Translations under genes and position numbers: made by a program
Source of the DNA: AP-15 sp963774345
Lineage (GTDB): Bacteria; Pseudomonadota; Alphaproteobacteria; ATCC43930; CGMCC-115725
DNA: 64,000 bases
Reading direction: 5' to 3'
NCBI GenBank assembly: GCA_963774345.1
Contig: CAVZFB010000001.1
Span: 1-64,000, forward strand
Shown: piece by piece, positions 55,012 to 61,972 of the stretch
Layout: each line of letters opens with the position of its first letter
How positions within the stretch are numbered: position 1 is the first letter of the stretch
The notes under the pieces: generated by a model
What the model saw: the letters and a program-made list of their open reading frames with translations, nothing else
Databases searched by the model: none
Told to the model about the DNA's origin: nothing

Positions 55012-56706
55012 TCAGGGAGGAGCGGATGCGGATGGCAGAGGGACCAGCTCTCCGTGGACTTCGGGGTTAGTGCGCTTATAGAGGAAAAACTGTCGATCCG
55101 GAAACAGCCGGTGGAGTTCGCCTATCCCTGTTGGCAGATCAATCGCGTACATCACGTCCCCATCACGATCGAGGCCGTTCCGAGCAAAGATGTCCCTACG
55201 ATCGAGGATGACCAGCGCATTGTGTAACCCGGCTTGCCGCACCTGATCGTAAACATCGAAGCGCTCGTTGACTACTGTCCGCATATACACCAATAGGACG
55301 GCCAAACCGGCGAGGCAGGTGAGGATATGGGCAGTTGTCAGGCCTGCCACTGCACTACACAGCCTTCCCTCTCTCTCTCGAATCAAAGCGATGATCGTCG
55401 AGCCGACCGTTACCGGCATCAGCATGAAACCTTCGAAATAATAGCGTGGTCCATATTGATCACCGCCCATGTCCGGAAAAGACAGATAAGCAATAATCGT
55501 TGTAGGGAGAATGAAGTCGTAAAACCGGACCCGGCGTCGAAAACACTTCCACGCCATTGCCGGCAGGTATGCCAAAACAAGTATGGGTGAAGTCCACTCG
55601 GCCAGCATCCAAATTCGTGTTTTTACCATGAGCACTTCTTGCAGCATCGACACCGGATCACCGCCCTCCAATTTCACGGCGTTGAGTCCAATCGCTTTCA
55701 CGGGGTAAGCCCAGAGGGGGACTGGCAAAAAAGCGTTGCCGGTAATAGCATGGGTATAGAGAAGCAGACCTAATAGACACGGCAGCCCGCCGATCACAAT
55801 AGCGGCTAGGCCGTCGAAATGCGGTCGCCTTGCTCTGTACAGCAACTCGAGACCGAACGGGACCACGAAAACCACTGTGTCAAATGGCCGTATCACGCCG
55901 ACCATTCCCAGGGCTGTCCCGGCGAGAGCGGCCGATCGCCAGTCCGGCTTATCGATAAATTTCGCTCCGAAATAGCAAAACATCAGCCCAAATGCTGCGG
56001 TCGGCACGTGACTGTACAATGATCCTGCATTGAACGCGAAGAAGGGCGAGAACACGACCAGTGCCAATGCCATCACGGCACCCGCCGGCCCATCTGCGCG
56101 CCAGGCTAGTTTGGCAAGAAAGACGAGGGCCACGGCGGCTAGTAGCGGGCAAACGGTCCAGAATGGCAGCCCGAGCAACCGTCCACTGGCGAGCAGCAAC
56201 GGCCAGCCGGGCGGAAAACTGCTCAGCCACTTCCCGTCCTTTTCTACAATCCAAAGAAACGAAAAGAACTCGTGCCCGGGTAGCAATGGATTCCACAGTC
56301 GGCCGCGGAGAAACGTCTCGGCTTGGAACATGTAATCGTATTCGTCGGCCGAGAACGGAATTGCGCGGAGCGACAAAACCGCCAACAGGGATGCGACGAC
56401 GCCACCTAATACGAGCGCTGCAGAAAAGATCCGCAGGATTTTTGCCGATGACGCGGCGGACCCGGTTCGGAACTGAAGCTCTTGCGTCACAAATACCGCA
56501 GCCAGCGCAAGCGAAAAGATCACAAGCGTAACAATCGGCCACAGTCGTTGTATCAAGTTCGTTTCAAAGAAAATCATTCCATTAATTAGTCCATGTGATT
56601 GACCGAAGCCAATCCAAATCACTCCTGCAGTTGATAGGCCATATGTAACCGCAGCTATGATCAAGATCAGAATCTTACTGGAAATTTTCACTGGATTGTG
56701 ATCCAT
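55012..56706 (-). CDS. GT-C-like polytopic membrane glycosyltransferase candidate
   Basis: 564 residues, intact, about 11 transmembrane helices. Catalytic-type loop IPFSADEYDYMFQAETFLRG with RLWNPLLPGHEFFSF after it, and late DQYGPRYYFEGFMLMPVTVG. C-terminal soluble tail VNERFDVYDQVRQAGLHNAL, VMYAIDLPTGIGELHRLFPD. Paralogous along its length with the frameshifted gene at 23988-25416, which lacks the two extra N-terminal helices. Probably a periplasmic lipid-linked-sugar transferase; acceptor unknown. Confidence 0.8.
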   Translation of the reverse strand: MDHNPVKISSKILILIIAAVTYGLSTAGVIWIGFGQSHGLINGMIFFETNLIQRLWPIVTLVIFSLALAAVFVTQELQFRTGSAASSAKILRIFSAALVLGGVVASLLAVLSLRAIPFSADEYDYMFQAETFLRGRLWNPLLPGHEFFSFLWIVEKDGKWLSSFPPGWPLLLASGRLLGLPFWTVCPLLAAVALVFLAKLAWRADGPAGAVMALALVVFSPFFAFNAGSLYSHVPTAAFGLMFCYFGAKFIDKPDWRSAALAGTALGMVGVIRPFDTVVFVVPFGLELLYRARRPHFDGLAAIVIGGLPCLLGLLLYTHAITGNAFLPVPLWAYPVKAIGLNAVKLEGGDPVSMLQEVLMVKTRIWMLAEWTSPILVLAYLPAMAWKCFRRRVRFYDFILPTTIIAYLSFPDMGGDQYGPRYYFEGFMLMPVTVGSTIIALIREREGRLCSAVAGLTTAHILTCLAGLAVLLVYMRTVVNERFDVYDQVRQAGLHNALVILDRRDIFARNGLDRDGDVMYAIDLPTGIGELHRLFPDRQFFLYKRTNPEVHGELVPLPSASAPP

Positions 56707-57188
56707 ATCTCTAATACTAAGATGAAGTACCCGGGCACATAGCGGCTTTGATTAAAAAGCCGTCCTGCTCTTCCTTCCCGCTATGGACGATTTTGTGGTC
56801 GAAATGCAGCGGGGGCTGCGTTGACTGTCTAGCACGCGGAGTTCTACCGCACGACGCCGTAAAGTCAATCACTAACATCAGGACAGACATAGATGTATCG
56901 CGGTTGCCCCGTCTATTACAGCGTTGGCTCGCTAGTTTGGCCAAACCTCTCACGGCGGGAGACTTGCGACACTTTTTCCTCGATGGCAAAGCCACTTTTA
57001 CTTTTGGATCGGAGCTGATACTCCATCCTCTTCACTGACGTGACGAGAGCCGCCTGCCGTAAAGGCGAAAATCAAGCAGCCTTCCACTGCAGTTCTCCCT
57101 CTCCTGAGGCATCCGGGCTCGATCGCGGACGTCCTTGACGCCAGCTGTGCTATCGTCGAAGTTGGCCCAGACGCCGATTGGGGCGGAG
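56707..57188. other. Intergenic stretch, no gene seen
   Basis: Separates the two minus-strand GT-C-like genes. Short frames on both strands lack protein character. The promoter of the 55012-56706 gene should be at its left end. Confidence 0.5.
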
Positions 57189-59393
57189 TCACCTCTTTCT
57201 CAAACGGATCTCATTCAGGCCGCCGCCGACGCCAGTGTAGCTCTCCACGCGCACGACTACACTGTCGATCGAGCTGATCGTGTCGGGAACGGTAATCTCA
57301 GTCCAGTATGGGAAGCGGAGCAGCCGTACCTCCTTGTCGAACACAAGATTCCCGCCTTTATAAACCACCACGCTCGCCATCTTGCCGGCGCGGTTTTTCC
57401 ACGGTCCACCTCGGGTGTTCAAGATCTCGATAGCACCAATCGGCTGTGCCTCCGCCAACCCTATCGTGATCTGCCCGAGCTTCCCATTGGGCAGCAACCA
57501 GGCATCGGAGCAGGACTCGAACACGAGACTGTCGGTGACGCGCCTTGCGGAAGCGGTCACTGTGGCGGCCTGCAGCGCCGACGACGCGTAGATGCGAGAG
57601 GGGATGGCGTATCGCTTTTCAATGAAGGCTGCCATGTCCTTGCGGGCAAATACCCGGGGACGAGATACATCCGAAGACGCTGGCGACAGCAATACGTACT
57701 CGTTGGCCACAAAAGCAGCCAACTCAGGAAAGCTCGCGAGACCATCCTTTTCTGGATTGTTGAGCAGCATGAAACTGCCCGGCGCCACGGCATCGATGAT
57801 GTAGTCGGGCGGACTGTTCCGTAATTCTGCCATCATGCGATCACGAAAATAGCGCCGAAGAGGTGTTCGCAAGATCTGGTTGTAGGTTACGACATCCCGC
57901 GTCGCGGGCATCCATCCTGACCAAACATACCATTGGGGCATGAAGCCCCATACCAGCATACGCCCGCGGCCGGTGGCCGGGTTCACCATGAGCTGGCCCG
58001 CACCAAAGACACTCTCAGCCCCGGTGACCTTGGGATCATAGTCAAGCTTCGCCTCCGTAAGACGGGGGCTCCCAATGCAAAATTCAGCCCCCATAAGCTC
58101 GGGATCATAGTCAAGCTTCGCCTGGAGAGCGAGGCTCCCGATGCAAAATACAGACAGAGCACCGACGATCCTAGTGGGGTGCCAACGTCCTCTCTCGTCC
58201 GGTGCTGGCGTGGAGCTGGCAAGCGACCAAGCCAAACCCGCCAGTAATGTCAGGGGCCAAATAAACAAGAATGCGTAGTGCGGAAAGGGCCGGGATGGTA
58301 CCATCACCGCGCAGACACTTACGACCAGGACTACGAAGACGACCGCGGTTCGCAATGTATCCGGATGCGCCATGAGCATTCGACGTGCCGAAGCGCGGCG
58401 CACCATCTCTCTGATCGGCAACGACGCGATGGCGAGGCTCGCGGCGCCAGCGAGGGTCGCAACATAGCCACCGATTAAGTTTCCGCTCAAGATGTAGCGA
58501 AGCGCGCGTAGTTGCGACGGCCAGATCCGGGAGGATTCAAGTCTTCCCCAATCACTCAAGCCGATATAGTACTTTGCGCCGAGGATATAACTCATCCAGA
58601 AGTCTGGGAGCCCGCCGTCGATTGCAAGAGGCAGCAACAAGACGAGCGCTGGTAAGCAAGTGGACGATATCAAGAGCAAAGCGGACCGATAAGGTTTCAC
58701 TACCTGGCGCACTATCAGCCAAAGCAGTATCACGCCCAAGGCGGCAGCGATGATTACCGCCTGAAGCTTTGCGAATGGCACACACCCTAAGCAGATGCCG
58801 GCGACGCAGATCTGGGCGACGCTTGGGGGCCGTTCGACAGCGACCATCGTCACCCGTATCGCGCTCATAAGAAGGAATAAGGGGACGACCTCGCTAGAGT
58901 AGTGGATGAACTCGGGATTTCGTACCCCTCCCATGAACAAAATCAGACAAGCACTCACCCAAACGGCGATGAACTTCGGCGCCGAAGCCAGAGCGGCCCA
59001 CAAGAAAAACCAGGTGCCGCCAATTAGGAAGGTCGCCGTGATATGCGCTACCGCGAACCCTGTATCGGCACCGAACAGGAAGGGCCACATGAGTGGGTAG
59101 GCGTCGATCGGTCCGGTCGTTGTGGTATCTACCGAGAGCCATGTATTCATGTTGCCGCGAAACTTAATTGCGCTAGCCAGGAACAGAGCCTCGTCCGGAT
59201 TTAACGGCGCATTTAGAAAGAATGTGGGAAGCCGGAGGATCACAAGGACTGTCAAGGACAGGGAGACGAACCAGCGAGAAAAGAGTCGCGGGCGATTATT
59301 GGACGGTACGAGAACCAACAGGATTGCGAGGCATGAGTACCCAACGAGCACAGGGGTGCGCAGTTGAGATGCAAGACGGACCAGTTCAATCAT
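57189..59393 (-). CDS. Polytopic membrane protein, GT-C-like, with C-terminal discoidin-like domain
   Basis: 734 residues, intact. About 11 helices; the first loop carries LNAPLNPDEALFLASAIKFR with an Asp-Glu pair, suggesting a GT-C glycosyltransferase. The C-terminal ~250 residues are soluble and end in a jelly-roll-like domain (QITIGLAEAQPIGAIEILNT, RVESYTGVGGGLNEIRLRK), resembling F5/8-type carbohydrate-binding modules. A 23-residue segment is duplicated in the linker between the two parts (see repeat at 58032). Substrate unknown. Upstream DNA is IS3 debris. Confidence 0.75.
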   Translation of the reverse strand: MIELVRLASQLRTPVLVGYSCLAILLVLVPSNNRPRLFSRWFVSLSLTVLVILRLPTFFLNAPLNPDEALFLASAIKFRGNMNTWLSVDTTTTGPIDAYPLMWPFLFGADTGFAVAHITATFLIGGTWFFLWAALASAPKFIAVWVSACLILFMGGVRNPEFIHYSSEVVPLFLLMSAIRVTMVAVERPPSVAQICVAGICLGCVPFAKLQAVIIAAALGVILLWLIVRQVVKPYRSALLLISSTCLPALVLLLPLAIDGGLPDFWMSYILGAKYYIGLSDWGRLESSRIWPSQLRALRYILSGNLIGGYVATLAGAASLAIASLPIREMVRRASARRMLMAHPDTLRTAVVFVVLVVSVCAVMVPSRPFPHYAFLFIWPLTLLAGLAWSLASSTPAPDERGRWHPTRIVGALSVFCIGSLALQAKLDYDPELMGAEFCIGSPRLTEAKLDYDPKVTGAESVFGAGQLMVNPATGRGRMLVWGFMPQWYVWSGWMPATRDVVTYNQILRTPLRRYFRDRMMAELRNSPPDYIIDAVAPGSFMLLNNPEKDGLASFPELAAFVANEYVLLSPASSDVSRPRVFARKDMAAFIEKRYAIPSRIYASSALQAATVTASARRVTDSLVFESCSDAWLLPNGKLGQITIGLAEAQPIGAIEILNTRGGPWKNRAGKMASVVVYKGGNLVFDKEVRLLRFPYWTEITVPDTISSIDSVVVRVESYTGVGGGLNEIRLRKR
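58032..58123 (-). repeat. In-frame 69-bp duplication within the membrane GT gene
   Basis: The 23-nt block at 58032-58054 recurs at 58101-58123, exactly 69 bp apart. At protein level FCIGSLALQAKLDYDPELMG is followed by FCIGSPRLTEAKLDYDPKVT. The duplication keeps the frame. Confidence 0.9.
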
Positions 59394-59439
59394 ATGATAG
59401 CTAGATGACCGTCAACACGGCGAGAAGGAAGCTCTTGAC

Positions 59440-59785
59440 GTGACCCCCGTTTTTCATCCAGCGACAACGAGATTACGGGGTTGGTTTGAACTTGCCGCCA
59501 ACCTTGGACCAGTTTGGGCCGGAAAATCCGGCTTCATCGGGTAGCCGTCTGGCCGGGATTGCGAGCTGACCGATGAAGCATCGCAGGTACTTGGTTGCCG
59601 ATCGCGCTGTGCGCCCGGTTCGTTGCAATCTCTACGTCAAACCTCGCATTTTCGGCGCGCCTCGTCAAGGCTGAGAAACCAGTTGGCGTTCAGGCTATCG
59701 ATGAAGGCGTTGTCGGTCGGCTTGCCGGGCCGGCTGAAGTCGAGCGTGACGCCGCGCATGAAGGCCCAAAGGTCGAGCTCACAAC
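59440..59785 (-). pseudogene. IS3-family OrfB, 3' fragment with terminal end
   Basis: LDLWAFMRGVTLDFSRPGKP, TDNAFIDSLNANWFLSLDEA: the last catalytic (Glu) region of an IS3-type transposase, with a deletion between DSLN and ANWF (the family has about 10 residues there). The sequence runs to a TGACCCCCGTTTTTCATCC end typical of this IS type at 59441. Confidence 0.75.
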
Positions 59786-59820
59786 CTAGTGCGGGTGCCA
59801 AAGCTGATCGGTGCGACAAC

Positions 59821-60003
59821 ATGAGCCGGCGCGCGCCGGGCTTCACCAGTGCCTTCGCCGGGCGCTGGCGGATCATCGAGATGGACGAGTGGGACGAGAT
59901 CGACCTGCTCGGATCCGCGCACATTACGTTCAGCGGCAGGGACGGTGGCGAACTGGCGTTCATCGCCATCGAGGCCGATCTCGACGTGCGCTATGTTCAA
60001 TGT
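59821..60003 (+). pseudogene. N-terminal fragment of a small hypothetical protein
   Basis: ATG 59821: MSRRAPGFTSAFAGRWRIIE, then MDEWDEIDLLGSAHITFSGR and GGELAFIAIEADLDVRY. I recall a roughly 120-residue alphaproteobacterial hypothetical family with this N-terminus. It is broken at 60003 by another IS3 piece, so it is sandwiched between two IS3 fragments. Confidence 0.45.
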
Positions 60004-60075
60004 TTTCATGAAGCTCTCTGCCTTGGCATTATCGTATGGATTGCCCCGCCGTCCCATCGATCCGACGAGCCTATG
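60003..60075 (-). pseudogene. IS3-family OrfB internal fragment
   Basis: VGSMGRRGNPYDNAKAESFM then KTLN: the conserved DDE-Glu region of an IS3 subgroup different from the neighbouring fragment at 59440-59785. Only about 24 codons survive. Confidence 0.7.
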
Positions 60076-60227
60076 TCGGCGAGGATCGCCCACCAATCCG
60101 ATTTGATTTCGCTCGGCGTTCCGAGATGATTTCGCCCGGGATTTCCGGGATGAAGTCGCCCGGATAGAGAGCGTCTCTGCTGGCCCGCTTAGCGTCCGTT
60201 CCTTTGCTTTTGCCACAGGAGGGGACG

Positions 60228-60998
60228 ATGCCAGCAGAGAGGATCGCGATGCGCCAGGTGCGCGACGTGCTTCGGTTAGATGCCGCCGGTGTGTCGAGCA
60301 ACGAGATTGCCCGTCGGGTCGGCGTGGCGTCGTCAACGTTCGGCTGACGTTGAAGCGGCTCGCTGCTGCGGGTCTGAGTTGGCCATTGCCTTCCGACATG
60401 ACCGACCGGGTGCTCGAAGAGCAGCTCTTCACCGCAGCCGGAAAGAAGCAAGGGCACCGGCGGCGTGGCGCGCCCAATTGGGCGGCGGTTCACCGCGAGC
60501 TGAAACACAAGCACGTCACGCTGCAGATCCTGTGGGACGAGTACACCGAGCGGCATCCCGACGGATATCGCTATTCGCGGTTCTGCGAGCTGCACCGCGG
60601 CTGGGCCTCGCGCATCTCGGTGACAATGCGGCAGACCCACGCCGGCGGCGACAAGCTGTTTGTCGATTACGCCGGCGACACGGTGCCGGTAATCATCGAC
60701 CGGCTGACCGGCAAGACTCGGCCGGCGCAGATTTTTGTCGCCGTCATGGTCGCCTCCAATTCCACCTATGCCGAGGCGAGCTGGACCCAGGCGCTCGCCG
60801 ATTGGATCTCGCCCACACCTTCGCGGCGATCGGCGGTGTCCCCAACCTGCTGGTGCCGGACAACACTAAGGTCGCGGTGATCAAGGCCTGTATCTACGAA
60901 CCGCAGGTGAACCGCGCCTACGCCGAGATGGCGGCCCATTACGACGCGGCGATCCTACCGGCGCGCCCACGCCGGCCGCGCGACAAAGCCAAAGGTAA
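60228..60998 (+). pseudogene. IS21-family transposase IstA, two frameshifts, 3' truncated
   Basis: ATG 60228 behind AGGAGGGGAC: MPAERIAMRQVRDVLRLDAA, frameshift near 60340, RLTLKRLAAAGLSWPLPSDM, GDKLFVDYAGDTVPVIIDRL (catalytic Asp), frameshift near 60810, GGVPNLLVPDNTKVAVIKAC and PRRPRDKAK. It ends there and is followed by an IS66 piece. The left flank carries two near-copies of GATGAxxTCGCCCGG, like the multiple repeats at IS21 ends. Confidence 0.85.
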
Positions 60999-61052
60999 GC
61001 GCTCGGTGAAGGGCGCCTGCCGTTGATCGTCGCTTGGGGCGATGATCGGGGG

Positions 61053-61262
61053 ATGGCAGAGACCGTAACGGAAGTGTCCACCAATGGCGTAGTGGACACT
61101 AAGCGAAGCTCCAATGGCTCCAAGCGTCGCCAATGGACCCGGGCATTGAAACGCCGGATCGTGGCCGAGACGCTGGAGCCTGGCGCGTCGGTTTCGATCG
61201 TGGCGCGGCGTTATGATGTAAACGCGAACCAGGTTTTTAAATGGCGGCGCGAGATGGCGCCG
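61053..61262 (+). pseudogene. IS66-family TnpA (helix-turn-helix) fragment
   Basis: ATG 61053: SSNGSKRRQWTRALKRRIVA, ETLEPGASVSIVARRYDVNA, NQVFKWRREM, the DNA-binding start of IS66 TnpA. Similarity ends after about 70 codons. TnpB and TnpC are absent. Confidence 0.75.
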
Positions 61263-61594
61263 AATCCGGGTCACTCTTCCACGCTGAGTTCCACATTTAC
61301 CAACTACCGCACCTGCCGCTCGATCTCGAAACGGAAGGCGGTCGTCAATTCTCCGTCAAAACTTGTGGCACGGGCAGAACGCCTACACAGGAGGAGGAGA
61401 GCAGTCGGGCTGCTGCGTCGTTGCAAATGGTATCGGCGCGGAACTGTTCGTCCCGATCCTTTAGGGGGTGATGCCCATTACGCGATGGCGATTTAATCGT
61501 TGCCCAAGCCGCCCCAAGGGGCGATCGTGGCCTCACAACTACCGGGAATCCAGGGAATGTCAGGTCAAGTGTCCCTTAACGCTCACATCCAAAA
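61263..61594. other. No supported gene
   Basis: Frames continuing from the IS66 piece lose protein character; nothing else recognised up to the short ORF at 61595. Confidence 0.4.
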
Positions 61595-61870
61595 GTGTCA
61601 GCCGACAATCGGGGGGTGAAGGTCGGGCCCTTTATTATAGGTTCGGCTCACAACGGCGGCGGTGGTCCATCGTTGTCGGGTGTGACCGATGGCGTGGTCC
61701 ATAGCCTCACGCTTGACGCCCAGAGTACGGGGCCAAACACGTACATATGGGCGGATGGGGTACAAAGCACGGCATATACGACGGGCACGGTCGGGTGGGT
61801 TGCACCCACTGGCATCGGAAATAATGGCGCGGCCAGATCCCATGCACTTGCCAGCTTAGTGAAGTCATGA
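61595..61870 (+). CDS. Hypothetical 91-residue ORF
   Basis: GTG-started frame: VGPFIIGSAHNGGGGPSLSG, VVHSLTLDAQSTGPNTYIWA, ADGVQSTAYTTGTVGWVAPT. Gly/Thr/Ser-rich, beta-type composition like pieces of surface or phage-tail proteins. It ends 102 bp before the G1-like gene. It may be a scrap of a longer exported protein. Confidence 0.35.
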   Translation: MSADNRGVKVGPFIIGSAHNGGGGPSLSGVTDGVVHSLTLDAQSTGPNTYIWADGVQSTAYTTGTVGWVAPTGIGNNGAARSHALASLVKS

Positions 61871-61972
61871 TGATTGGTGACGCTCATAGCCCAACCTTGC
61901 CGACTGGTTTGGGCTCTACCAACATAGCTTTGCTACGCGCCAATCAACGCGCTGCCTTCGGGTTTTAATGAG

